Positions 12,452 through 24,100 of a stretch of DNA of 64,000 bases are shown here, piece after piece. The notes beneath the pieces are model-generated. The model was not told the DNA's origin. It saw nothing but the letters and a program-made list of their open reading frames with translations, and searched no databases. The position numbers were made by a program, and so were the translations under genes. Position 1 is the stretch's first letter, and every line of letters begins with the position of its first letter. This DNA comes from Tetrahymena thermophila SB210 (lineage: Eukaryota; Ciliophora; Oligohymenophorea; Hymenostomatida; Tetrahymenidae). The stretch lies in NCBI RefSeq assembly GCF_000189635.1, contig NW_002476348.1, positions 1 to 64,000 of the forward strand. The letters run 5' to 3'.

Positions 12452-13537
12452 ATGTTTAATAATCGCTCATATATACAAAAATCACAATTCGATAGCTTAC
12501 AAAAATAAATTAAAAGGTAAATTACAATTATAATATTTTTTTTATAAATTAAAATTTTGTAGATAATTGATTTATTAGATATTTTATTATTTTACTATAA
12601 GATTTAACAAGATTTTAATTATTCGCCAATTTAATTTTGATATTAAATACTTCTATTTCAAATTAGTATTTTGATAATATTTATTATTAATCAAAAATAT
12701 TAAAAAAGAAAAGATAATCCGCAATTATTAGAATATAAAATCTTGTAGAAGTAATTTGACCAGATGAACTCATACTAAGAAATGATTCTATCAAATATTC
12801 CTTCAAATAACCAAGACTCATAAAGATAAGGGAAGTAAATGTGTCATTAATAACGCTAATAAAAAAACCAGGCAAGTAATAAACAGAACAAGAGCTTAAC
12901 TTAGTTTTAAAGTTAAATAATAGGTCAAGATGATAATAGATAAATGAATTAAAAATATGTTTCTAAAAACTCTATAAATTTACCGAAGACAAACAACAGA
13001 GGATAGTATGGGAATTAGAATTCTTACACATAAATCTATGAATTAAAATCATTAGATCAAAAGAATTAATAACAAAAGATCATAAACTAACGCAAAAGAA
13101 ATTCTTAAACTAAAAGTTCTACTTCTATAGAGTTAGAATCTAATCATCGAAAAAATCTGAAATCAAAAAAATCTATTGATGAAAGAGATTCTTCTGAAAA
13201 TAATTAGAGAGATATTCTTATTGCTATTTTGAATGTACTAATAGATATGAAAAATAATTTTCATAATGATATGTAAGGTTTACAAAATAGTATTTTAAGA
13301 GTGGAAAATAGTATTTTAAGAGTGGAAAAAAGTATTTTAAGAGTGGAAAAAAGTATTTTAGGAGTGCAAGAAAGTATTAAATTGATGGCTAAAAGTTAAG
13401 ATAAATGCCATGATTAAAATATGAATAAACTTAATCTTACTCTTTACTGCTTATAAGAATTAGTTCCAAAAGAAAATACTAATTTGAGAAGATAAATATA
13501 TGCTGGCATAAATGAACATTATCGTAGACTATACTGA
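12452..13537 (+). CDS. Coiled-coil protein with tandem heptad repeats (unknown function)
   Basis: There are two exons, 12452-12516 and 12709-13537, with intron 12517-12708 (GTAAAT...AAAAAAG), giving 297 aa. The junction joins LQKQIK to RKDNPQLLEYK in phase. The N-terminal two thirds are polar, Gln/Asn/Lys-rich and probably disordered. A helical part begins near RDILIAILNVLIDMKNN. It is followed by four tandem 7-residue units of the form SILRVEK encoded by nearly identical 21-bp repeats (13289-13372), then SIKLMAK. The heptad pattern with hydrophobic I, L and V predicts a short coiled coil. The protein ends NEHYRRLY. No enzyme motif is visible. A downstream in-frame ATG at 12944 is a less likely start, because strong coding character continues upstream of it. 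Confidence 0.75.
13289..13372 (+). repeat. Four tandem 21-bp repeats inside a coding region
   Basis: The unit AGTATTTTAAGAGTGGAAAA plus one base is repeated at 13289, 13310, 13331 and 13352. The first three copies differ at one position and the fourth at several. Each unit encodes seven residues (SILRVE+N/K), so the expansion keeps the reading frame and extends a coiled-coil heptad register. Confidence 0.9.
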
Positions 13538-14233
13538 TTAAAGAATTACATATACTATTTTTGAATTAAAACCAATAAATTTATATACAAATTACCTTGT
13601 AGCAAATTACTTAAAAATTGTTGAAAGAGAAAAATGTTTATTATGATATTATTAATCAATTTATTGTTTTTATTAAGATATATTTTACTTTTATATTTAT
13701 TGGTATTTTGTTTGTTTATTTGTTGTCAATTTCTGATATTAAAATTTATAGAAAATAACAGATTCATAATATTTTTGTAGAATAAATAAACATTTTTTAA
13801 ATAATATTTTATCTAAAGAAAAAAGAAATACAGAAAATTAAAAAATAAAATAAAATTCAATTAATTTTTCATAAAACTAAATAAATAATAAAATATTTTT
13901 AAATTTATTTAGATAGTTTTTAAAAAAAGAAATTATTTAAATTTTAATCTTGTATTTACTATACTAACAGGGTTTGTTTCATCATAGATTTATAAATAAA
14001 AAGATAAATGAATATTAAATAGATTTGTTTACTTACTGCAATAAAATTAACTTAAACCAACTAAAAGGATTATAATAATTGTAAATATACTAGAATAAAT
14101 ACTATCAAACATTAATTAATTTATACTTAATTTTAGAATTATGTTTAATATGAGTTAATTTATTAGGTGTATTTTTTTCAAGATTATTTAAATAAGAATT
14201 GGAGAACTTAGTTTATTATTTATTTAAGCAAAT
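13538..14233. other. Intergenic spacer between convergent genes
   Basis: This is 0.7 kb of AT-rich DNA holding the 3' flanks of the coiled-coil gene (+) and the LRR-like gene (-). No ORF or RNA gene was recognised. Confidence 0.5.
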
Positions 14234-15598
14234 TCAATTCATATACAAATCTAAGAAAATGATTTAAGGATTACATATCATGTATTCTTTCTAAAATTTT
14301 TGAAAGATGATATATTAAGCTATCATTACATGTTTTTGAGTCTTATATTGCTTTATGGTTTGCAAGAAGATATGATCAATTTCTATTTCAATTTCATTCC
14401 AGCACGCACTTAATAAAAATTTTTCTATTTAATAAGTATTATTTTTATCATTATAGTCGTAATTACTTATTTTATGTGTTGAAAGCTTAAAGCAATTTGC
14501 TTAGAATGAATTTAAATAACTAGCTAAATCATACAACGATTCTTTAGACATTTTATTTTCAAATTAAATAATTAAATTTTCTAGTTGCTTTTTATTTGAA
14601 GAGAATTCTTAAATTTTTCTTATTTTTGAATATTGATCGATTGTAGGTATAAATGTTACGTTTAATGTTTCAAGCTATAATAAATTTGATGCAAGAGAAA
14701 AAATAACATGTGAATTGTTGTCTCTTAATTTTGTAATTATCAAGCTTTTAAGATTTGATTTAGAAATATGTTGCTTGTTGTTTTCATACTTTAAAAAATT
14801 TTTAGTTTCTAATTAGCTTAAATCAGTTTTAACATCAAATTGTAAAACATCAATTAGTAGAGTTTATAAATTTTAATGCTAAATTAGAGAATATATAATG
14901 TCCAAGATTACATCAGAATACACTGTATTTTCTATTGTAATATTGCAATGCTCAATACTAACCAACTAGCTAAATGCTTCTAAATACATTTCAAAATCAT
15001 ACTTATTTATTTTTACATTTTTGAAACTTATCAAAAGTTCAAGCTATTTTAAATTTTGTTTATTTGTTAAACATAAGGGTTAATATTTTAAAAAGTTAAA
15101 AGTAGGTAAATCAAGTAAATCATTGTTTAATCGCAAATCTAAATAGCTTAGCTATGTTAAATTTTTAATGTATTCTATTAGCTTTTCAAAATGTTACTGT
15201 TTTAGATACAAAAATTCAAATCGAACGCTTAGTTAATTCAGTTTATTTTTTTTACTAAATTGTTAAAAAATGGATAAAATGTTATCAATTGGGAATAAAT
15301 CTTTTGTTTGTAATGTATTTTTGAAGCTTAAAGAAGTAATTTAGTTAGTCAAATTGCTGATTTTATCATGTAAGTAAGAAATGCATTACAAATCTGATGA
15401 ATCAACATTAACTTTAATATCATTTTGAACGTTATCTAAATACTATATTAAAAATTATAAACCATAGCTTATATAAAAATACTAACTTTTTTCATTATTT
15501 GAATTTATATTCTAAACTTGGCTACTGGCATCAATCTTTTCTTCTTTAAAATTTTCTTATCCTTAACAATTCTTAGAATTAGATTTGGTGTTACCCAT
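14234..15598 (-). CDS. Leucine-rich-repeat-like protein, myristoylation-type N-terminus
   Basis: This single-exon gene encodes 454 aa. The protein begins MGNTKSNSKNC, with Gly2 and Ser6 fitting the N-myristoylation consensus and a Cys nearby. From about residue 70 onward there are spaced LxxLxL-type segments: LTQLSYLDLRLNNDLLDLP, NLKQLELLISF, NLQTLLIDV, NLKSLIITKLRDN, QLETLNVTF and QLENLIIQFEN. These resemble the irregular leucine-rich repeats common in Tetrahymena proteins of unknown role, with an Asn-bearing turn after some strands. A horseshoe-type protein-interaction scaffold held at a membrane is the likely picture. The C-terminal 90 residues have no repeat. Function is unknown. Confidence 0.8.
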
Positions 15599-16089
15599 AT
15601 TCTTAAAATTTACGCAAATAAGACAATTTATTTTATATAATCCAATTTAATAAATATATCAATCAATCAAGATTTTTATGTAAAATATAAAAGTAAATTA
15701 ATTCATAAATAAATAAAAAATTTTCAAAATTTTGTTCTTCAGTAATTATAAATATTAATAAATAATAGGAAGGAGGGAGATGGATTTGCTAGTATAAATA
15801 AATAAATAACTATATTAATAAAACTAAAAGTTTTTTTATTTAAAGGAACACAATAGATTTAGAAGAGATGTAAAAGGAAAGAATCGAATTACGATATCAA
15901 AAGAATAGATTATTTAGATAGACTGACTCTAAATTGAGTATTTGAAAAGCATCAACGATAAACATAATTTTTATTTAAATTGTTAAGAATTAGTAAAAAA
16001 AGAGAAAAGGTTTTTAAATTTTCTTAAATTTATTCAGATTTCACCAAAATATTAAAAAATAAAAGCAATAAAATAAAATAAGTTTTTAA
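15599..16089. other. Intergenic, probable divergent promoter region
   Basis: This is 490 bp between the starts of the LRR-like gene (-) and the PPPDE-thioredoxin gene (+), so both promoters must lie here. Poly-A/T tracts are present. A purine-rich patch AGGAAGGAGGGAGATGG at about 15768-15784 stands out from the AT background. Confidence 0.45.
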
Positions 16090-17064
16090 ATGGCTGAACA
16101 AAAGCATAGGGTAGTAGTTAATTTGTATGATTTATCTGGAGGTATGGCTAGAGTTTTCTCTCCCATGTTCCTTTAGAAACAAATTGATGGAATTTGGCAC
16201 ACTGGTTGTGTTGTTTACGGTAAGGAATTTTATTTTGGTGGAGGCATCTGCTCTGGCTTACCAAAATAGACACCTTACGGAACACCAGTTTAGTAAATAG
16301 ATGTTGGAGAGACTGAAGTTCCTGAAGAAGTCTTTACAGAGTTTTTGAGAGATATTTCAGATAGATTTACTATGGATAAATATGACTTATTTAAAAATAA
16401 TTGCAACAACTTTACTGATGAATGTACTCATTTCCTAACAGGATAACATATTCCTGAGTATATAACAGGTTTACCTGATGAAGTATTAAATACTCCTATG
16501 GGTCAAATGATAAAACCTCTTGTTGATCAAATGCAATAATCCGTTGTAAATGCAAGTGGTTAATCAGCACTATTCCCAGCTTAGTTTGAAGGTGTTAATA
16601 ATCCTCAATAAATGTTTGGAAATAATTAACAATAATAATAATAATAGCAATAGGCACCTATTTTCCCTAATGGTATAAATAATACAGATATCCTCAATAA
16701 ATTTACTTAGTTGAATAATAACTAACCAGTTGATATGAAGAAAGTTGAAGAAGCAACTGATTTAATGGATTACTTTACTAAGGTAGAGGGACAAAAAGCA
16801 GTGATTATCGACTTTAACGCTGATTGGTGTGGACCTTGTTAAGTAATCAAGCCAATATTTGCTTAATATAGTGAAGAATACCCAAATATCAAATTTATTT
16901 CTGTAAATACAGAAAAAAACAAGGAGGTTGCCCAATAATTTGGCATTTAATCTCTCCCCACCTTCATCACCCTTCATGAAGGTGAAATATCTGCAACTTG
17001 GAAAGGAGCTAATCAAGTAAACTTAAAAAATAACCTTGATAAATTAGCAGAAAAGCTTAAATGA
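16090..17064 (+). CDS. PPPDE (DeSI-like) peptidase fused to thioredoxin
   Basis: This single-exon gene encodes 324 aa. Residues about 5-150 form a PPPDE/DUF862 domain, the family of DeSI deSUMOylating and deubiquitinating cysteine isopeptidases. VVNLYDLSGGMAR precedes the catalytic His in GIWHTG, and the nucleophile Cys lies in KNNCNNFTDEC. A linker follows, with nine consecutive Gln at 16627-16653 encoded mostly by TAA/TAG. The last 100 residues are a thioredoxin fold with IDFNADWCGPC and the cis-Pro loop SLPTFI. The CGPC redox pair is intact. The combination implies removal or processing of a ubiquitin-like tag coupled to disulfide chemistry, in the cytosol or nucleus (no signal peptide). 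PPPDE-thioredoxin combinations are, as far as I know, also found in fungi. Confidence 0.93.
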
Positions 17065-17180
17065 AAAATGATTAAAGTATTTGATTCAGTATATGAAAAT
17101 GTTTTATAAAAATTTATGTTTTACATTTAAATGTATAATATTTATAATAAATAAAATATTAATTTTTAGATATATTAGTT

Positions 17181-17960
17181 TTTAAAAACAAATAAATTAT
17201 TTCCAATCAAATTACTTTAATCAAAAAAGTTAAACTAAATATATTAATATCTTAGCTTAAAATTTAAAATACTCATTTTAATTTTGTTAAATTTATCAAA
17301 TCAATCTTTTGAAATAGATGCAAATTAATTAAAAATTATTTTATTCAGAAGTATTTTTTGGTTTTATTAATTTTTAATAGCAAATAAATTATTTGCAATC
17401 AAATTATTTCAATTCAAAAAATTGTAAATATTTATTTTAGAATCTTAGTTTAAAATTTAAAATACTTATTTTAATTTTGTTAAATTTATCAAATTTTTTG
17501 AAATAAATGCAAATTAATTAAAAATTATTTTATTCAGGTTATCAGATAAAAAGAATAAGAAAATATAAAATATTTAGGATAGATAAAAGTTCAATATTTT
17601 AGATATAAAATAATACTTACTTACTTCTTTGAGTGAACCTATTCAAGTAAACTTAAAATTAATTTAGATAAGTTTGCAGAAAAGCTTAAATGAAGTTATT
17701 ATTAATTTAATTTAATTAATCAACAATATTAAAAATTTTTATATTGTTTAAACATTTTTACAATAAATAAAAATATTATCATAGGTTTTACTTATTATCA
17801 AAAGCAAATGAATTAATTATTTCCAATCAAATTAGTTGATCCAAAAAATAGAAATTATTTAAATATATTAGAATCTAAATTAATATTTAAAAATACTCAT
17901 TTTAATTTTGTTAAATTTATACAATTATTAGGAATAAATGCAAATAAATAAATAAAATAT
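17181..17960 (+). repeat. Degenerate tandem copies of the 3' flank of the PPPDE-thioredoxin gene
   Basis: Three related segments of about 165 bp lie at roughly 17181-17348, 17370-17537 and 17790-17960. Each contains the landmarks AATAAATTATTT(C/G)CAATC or a variant, then AATACTCATTTTAATTTTG or a close form, then a TTAAATTTAT-like stretch and ATGCAAAT(T)AA. The first two also share TTAAAAATTATTTTATTCAG. The third copy is preceded by a remnant of the gene's last codons, so the duplicated unit was [end of coding region + 3' flank]. A further related pair, AGATAAAAGTTCAATATTTTAG and ATATAAGGGTTCCATATTTTAG, lies near 17581 and 18022. Confidence 0.8.
17641..17693 (+). pseudogene. Remnant of duplicated 3' end of the PPPDE-thioredoxin gene
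   Basis: These 53 bp match 17011-17064, the last 18 codons of the upstream gene, at most positions. They keep CAAGTAAACTTAAAA at the start and GCAGAAAAGCTTAAATGA, stop included, at the end. The copy is one base shorter, so it is out of frame relative to the parent. No further coding sequence of the parent is found upstream of it. It is a truncated, non-functional duplicate. Confidence 0.85.
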
Positions 17961-18393
17961 ATGATTTTACCCATATTAATAAATAAAAAAATATAATAAT
18001 TACAAGAAAATTCAAGATATTTAGGATGGATATAAGGGTTCCATATTTTAGAGATAAAATACTAACTTAATTAGTTTTATAAATTGAAAAATTAATTATT
18101 AAAATAGAGTTTTAAATACAGTTTATTAAGAGAGACATTTTAAATATGACTTATTCTGCTGTGAATAGCAATCGAATAAATCTTTAAATAGATATTCGGT
18201 TTTTTCCAAAATTTTTAAAAAATCAAGCAAAATCTATTTAAATTTATACATTTACTTAATTTAAAATAATTTAATTTATAGACTACTTGTTTGTTAAATA
18301 TTCTTAGGTTATTTATTTTTAGGGAAGATTGATTAAAATTATTATTATCAGTTTTTTAAATTTATTGATGAATAGTTCATCAATTTAATTTTA

Positions 18394-19065
18394 TCACAAA
18401 TCCATAAGTACTAATTCTATATCATTTCTATTATTTGGGTTATTAATGTTATTGTTATTATTATTGTTGTTGTTGTTATTATTAATATTATTGTTATTGT
18501 TATTAGCATTATTATTGCTATTGTTGTTGTTATTGTTTAAGTTATTATTGTTATTTTAATTGTTTATTAATGGCTAGTTTATATTATTGTTGTTTGGCTG
18601 CTAATCTACATTATTTAACTAATATTCAATTCTCTAGAATACCTTTTTGTAAATAAAATATCCGAATAATGCACTAATTAAAATAATGATCCAATAAATA
18701 GTAAGTACATTCATCATCCTATCTGAAAACTCTCCACAACCACTATCATAAACAAAATTTAAGATTATCATATTGATACTTAGCATGAAAAACATAAAGA
18801 CATCTTAAAAATCTAGCTTAATAATTAATTATACTTCAAATGATGCTTACTGGCTATAAACTATTAGGTATATATAGTATAATATAAACAAAACATTTAT
18901 ACCTGCAAAACAATAACAAATAGACATAATCGAAATTGCCATTTCTCTCATTCTCCCACATCTAGCTCTTAGCTTAGATTCTTGGGATGGATAGATATAA
19001 ACAGAGAGGTATAAAAGAATTATGCACCTATTAATGCAGTATAATATTTCCTTTCCTATATTCAT
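18394..19065 (-). CDS. Four-pass membrane protein with poly-Asn C-terminal tail
   Basis: This single-exon gene encodes 223 aa (ATG at 19065, TGA at 18394-18396). Four hydrophobic segments can be read: CIILLYLSVYIY, ISIMSICYCFAGINVLFILYY (extended by YIYLIVYS), VFMFFMLSINMIILNFVY and VLTIYWIIILISALFGYFIY. A basic loop (SKLRARCGRMREM) follows the first. After KKVFQRIEYQL comes a tail of about 75 residues made largely of Asn with some Gln. It is encoded by AAT/AAC/TAA-type triplets visible as GTT/ATT repeats at about 18421-18590 on the plus strand. It ends NDIELVLMDL. Topology suggests a small polytopic membrane protein of unknown function. The Asn tract is a low-complexity expansion typical of AT-rich protists. 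Confidence 0.78.
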
Positions 19066-21183
19066 GTATCTAGTTAGCTGCTATTTGCTAAAATCAACTC
19101 TATTTATTTATTTTATTATTTTCTTGATTTATCGAAGACTTTTTTGAAAATTTATTAAAACTAATAATTTTTGATTATATCAAGTCTTTTTTTGCTCTTT
19201 TGTTGATCTATATCGATTCTAACTAAATTCAATCTTTTTATTTTATGTTTAAGTCATTGTTTTTCTGTCAAGTTAATTATGTAGATCTTTAAATATAAAC
19301 AAAGTAGCACTTTTCTTTCTTTTTCATCAATCTATCTATATTAAAAAAAGATTTTTCTTTTAAAATCTTGATTTAATTACACAAATACTTATTATTATTT
19401 CTTTAATTTATGCAACAAAAAAAAATAATTTTCAAATAAACATAATTGGATGAATTAATATTTTGTTTTTATTCGAATAGTTATTTCATATAATCGATTC
19501 TTAAATAAAATATTAGTTTAGTTTAAATAATTTTTAAAATTTTTTTAGAAACTTAGCAAAATTTTTGAACTTTTTCTTTGATCAAATGATTAATAATCTC
19601 CCTCCTTTAAAAAACGTATTTTTATTTATTTATTTACTTATATTTATTATTCATTTACTATATTTTTGTAAATTCATAGATTTTTTTTACTAATATTAAT
19701 TATGCATTTATTATATTTTCATGGCTTTTAAAAATCTTATCTTAATATATACCTACTTATACAAATCAATTTTTAATTTGAGTTTATAGGATTATTTTAT
19801 ACTTGTAATTAATTTTGAGATATCATGAATATTTTATATTTAATTTTTCCCTGCAATTCATCATTTAAATTATTTACGAGTTAATGGTTTCTGCAAGAAA
19901 TAAAATTAGGTAAAAATTGAAAAAAGTGATACGTTTTTCTAAAAATATGAAATATTTATCTTAAGTTTTATTTAAAACAAAATTATTTATTGTTTTCTCA
20001 ATATTTTATTTATTAACATAAATTAATTCTTGACAAATTTAGTGAATTATTGAATTATCAATATTCTATTTTTTAAGAATTAAAAAATTAAATAGTTTAA
20101 AAAATAAATTTTAATGGAAATTCCTATAGTTGACCAATATCAGTAAATATAAATTAAATTTAATGTTTTTGCTTTTGAAAGTCAAATAAAATTGTTAAAT
20201 TTTAGTAAAAATAGAGTTTATCTATAAAATAAGCTATATTTAATTTTTTTAAAATTAAAATATTTAAAGTTCATTTATAGTAAATGTTGATTTTTGAATA
20301 TTTAATTTTAAGTATGCTATGATTTTTGTTTTAAAAACAATGTTTTGATTTTGAACATATCTAATAATGAATGATTTATTTTTATTTTTTCTACTGGCCT
20401 AAAAACCGTAGACCAAGCGATCATAAAAATCTAATTAATTTTTTTATTATTAAAAAATTATGAAATTAATCAGAATAAATTATTAATCAAATTTTTTCTT
20501 TAGTCATCTTATTTAATAGCATCATAATATCATAAAATATTTGCTATCTAGTAAATTATTTTTAGATGATCAAATATTTGATTGGTTTTAAGTTTACTCA
20601 TACCAAATTAGGTTCTTTTATATTAAAAATTTTCAATTAACATTAATCAATTTTTCTTTTCTTGATGAAATAAATTAGTTTAAACAAAATGAATTAATTC
20701 ATTTAAGAGTTTAATAAAAAATGAATGGAGTATTCAAAAATTAAATATGAATTATAATAATTAAAGATAGGAGAGCAGCACAGTGTTTGTTACAAAGAAT
20801 GAAGTAAAAAAGAAAACTACTGTGATTCATTCAATCAATCAATCAATCAATAAATTAATAAAAGTCAAATCGATTAAATCTTTTTATGAGAATCAGATCA
20901 TAAAAAAATCAATCAATCAATCAATAAATCATTATGATTGTAATTGCAAAATAAATTATTGATGTTATTATAAATAAGATATTGTGAAAAAGTGATATTT
21001 ATTAATCAAAATGGATGCATTTAGCATATTGATTATATATAAGCATATCAGCTAACCAATATATTAATTTTTGTATATTTTTTATTAATTTTGTTTGAAA
21101 AGTAGATTTGAAAAAGAAGAGAATACATAATAAACTAAGTATTAAATAAATAAATAAACAAACAAACAATACATATATAATAA
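19066..21183. other. Intergenic region between divergent genes
   Basis: This is 2.1 kb, very AT-rich. It includes (TCAA)n tracts at 20831-20850 and about 20908-20925 separated by about 60 bp. Promoters of both flanking genes are expected here. No ORF with coding character and no RNA gene was seen. Confidence 0.5.
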
Positions 21184-24100
21184 ATGAACTGGCCTTCAAG
21201 TTCAAATAAATCAGGTCTTAATAATAACAGCGGCGGTAATATTCTAAAGGGTTCTTAGTCAGGAGTTAAAAATCGCACTCCTCTGCCTCCTATTAGGTAG
21301 ACTTCTAAGAAACCCTAAGATCCTAAAACTGCTTAAAACACACAAACACATTTATAGCTTGGTGGTTAGTCTGAAGGAATAATAAGAAGTTATAAAGAAG
21401 AAGGATAAATAGAAATGGCTGGAATAGATAATGATTCTAGCTCGCATGAAGAATAGAATGTAATCAATAGCAAATAGGGCTCATATATTTCAGCAAATAG
21501 CACAGAGAGAAGAGAATTGCGTTCTTAAAAACCAGATAGCTTCACCAAAATTCATAAAATTCTCTCTAAATGCATTTGTAGCGGAGCAGTTTTTTGGCTT
21601 TATATGATTTTCATATTTATATTTGGTATTATCACTATTTCCGTTTGCGGCTCTGCAAGCACTGAATTAAGCAAATTGAAAGATTCTGAGGCATATCTTT
21701 ATTCACAGGAAACGCTTAATTTATGGCATAACAGATTTATTATGGATATAATACTGACTAAAGGTTAAACATGCCCGTAGAACTATGAATAAGCGTTAAA
21801 TTATTAGTGGCCAGGCACTCTTTAGGGATGCGCATGTCCTTATACTGTTTAAAACATGTAATAAATATTTTTAGTAAAGGGAAAGTGTAATGCTGAATTA
21901 CTTTCTTACAATTGCTACGATGTTGACCCTACTGCTCCATAGTTTATTAATACCTGGAAGAATGGGCAACTTATTTGTATTTAAAGAGATCCAAACAACT
22001 CGTTTTTCAACTCTCCAACATCATGCAACTCAAATAATCCTTAAAGTAATTTACGTGCCTGCGGTACTGGATAGACCGCAGTTTGTGTCTCTTCAACATA
22101 AAATTGTCCAGTAAGTTACGTACAATCATAAAACAATGATAATATAGTTGGAAATACTTAAGTATAGGTAACTAATTTATAAAGTTTACATATTTTCTTA
22201 CAAATAAAAGCTTTTAATTGGCTTCTTAGAATAGAATTTACTTTCATTTACGAATAAAAAAATAGCACAGTATAGATACAAACATTTAATTTTTAAAATT
22301 TAAAGTACCTATTCTAAGGAAATATGAATACATTATTTGGTTTTTTCTATAAAGAACTTTAATTATTCAAAAAAGAGCCTATGCCAATTAAATTTTTCCA
22401 TCATTAAGCAATCAATAGAAGAAAAGTGTTTATTATAAATATTAAATGCTAAATACCATACGTTCACAAAATAGAGCCGTGAAATCATAAATCAAAATCT
22501 CCCAACAAGATTTACTTATGAAACTCAATAAAAATTATTTTGATGTCTTTCATTTTCCTAACTATTACCAATTTAATATAAAAAAAGAAACTAAGACTAC
22601 AAAAAGAAATTATGTTTTTTATCCAGTGCAAAATTCAGTTGTTAAACATTATAAAATAAGCAAACAAAGAAAGAAAAAAATTTTTAGGTTTTACTTGCAA
22701 TATGCATAACTGAATAAATAATTTATATCAATCAATAAATCAATAACAGCATACCTATTTTTTTAGTTTATTAAAAAGTTTCTTTCAAAGGGATAATATA
22801 ATATTTAATAAAATCCAAATATTGTGAAAATAACCAAATATTTTTTATTTAGATAGATTTTGTATTTTAATAAGTAGTTTATTTTTGCTACATCAAATAA
22901 AAATTTTAAACTCAAATTAGTATTTTATAAGAAATCAAGCATTCTTGACTCCAAAAAATCATAAACGTCATGCTTAAATTCCTAAGCTGAATTTAAAAAA
23001 TATTGTCTTAATGGACTTAAAATTGAATTTTAATAAGAAGCAATTTTTAAATTTGTAAATAATATATAAAAAAAGAAGCATGTAAATATTATATTACAAA
23101 TAAAAATTAATCTATAAGATTAACTATTAATTAGCAGATGTTAAAGTCTCTAAAAGGATTGGGTTTATTTATTTATAAACTTATTATATAGCAAAGTATT
23201 AGTGTAAAGTAAATAAGCTTATTTATTTAATATTAAAGAAGAGGATAAAAAAATTTCTTAACAAGATTTATAAATATTATTAAAATTAGAAATTTAATTT
23301 GAAGAACCAAACATTAAAAAATATCTATCTGCTTAACTAAAAATGAAAGAAGCTGGGAAAAATAATTAAAAAGAAAAATCGATTGATTTACTATTAATAA
23401 TTAAGATTATTGCAAATATCAATCTCCCTTTAAATAATATTAAATAAAATAAATACCAATCAATATTACCTATTAAAAATAAGAAATTATAATCAATTTT
23501 TATGATCACACAAAAATTTATATCAATAAATTTCAGGTTGCAAATTAATTTGACAAAGATATTTATTTTTGCACTACTTTCAAATTGAAAATCACAATTA
23601 AAACAGAATTTAGTTAGGAAGTAAGTTAGCTTAAAATTTTACTCAAAGATGATAATTTAAAAATATCTTTTAAAAATAATTGGATTTTTTATTTTTTTAC
23701 CTTTATAAAATTTCAAGCTTAGCATAACATTCTATCCAAATAAATTCAGGTCTATAATTTTTCTATGCTGAAAAATATCTTTTAATTAATAGATTTCACA
23801 TTTATTTGATTGGTTTTTTCTTGAACGTGATTTTTATATATTTAAAGAATTCACCTCACATTTTAAGTTTTGAACAAAGTTTCGCTCCTCGAAATTAAAA
23901 ACCATATTTAACAAAATATAAAAGCTAAATTACATACATAAATGCATATTCATTTTCTAACATTACAGCTATTTGATTTTGATATACCAGATAAAATTTT
24001 TCTTAGATAAAAATGATTTATTTATTTAATTTGAATTTTGTTCAATAAATATTAAAAATTAATTTATATCTGTAACAATTATTAGATCTTACAGATTGAC

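Noticed and set aside
12268..12640. Plus-strand frame MNAKCLIRF... with a possible 46-bp intron
   Set aside because: It overlaps exon 1 of the coiled-coil gene in another frame. The gene model starting at 12452 joins a long, clearly coding exon in phase, so this frame is probably chance.
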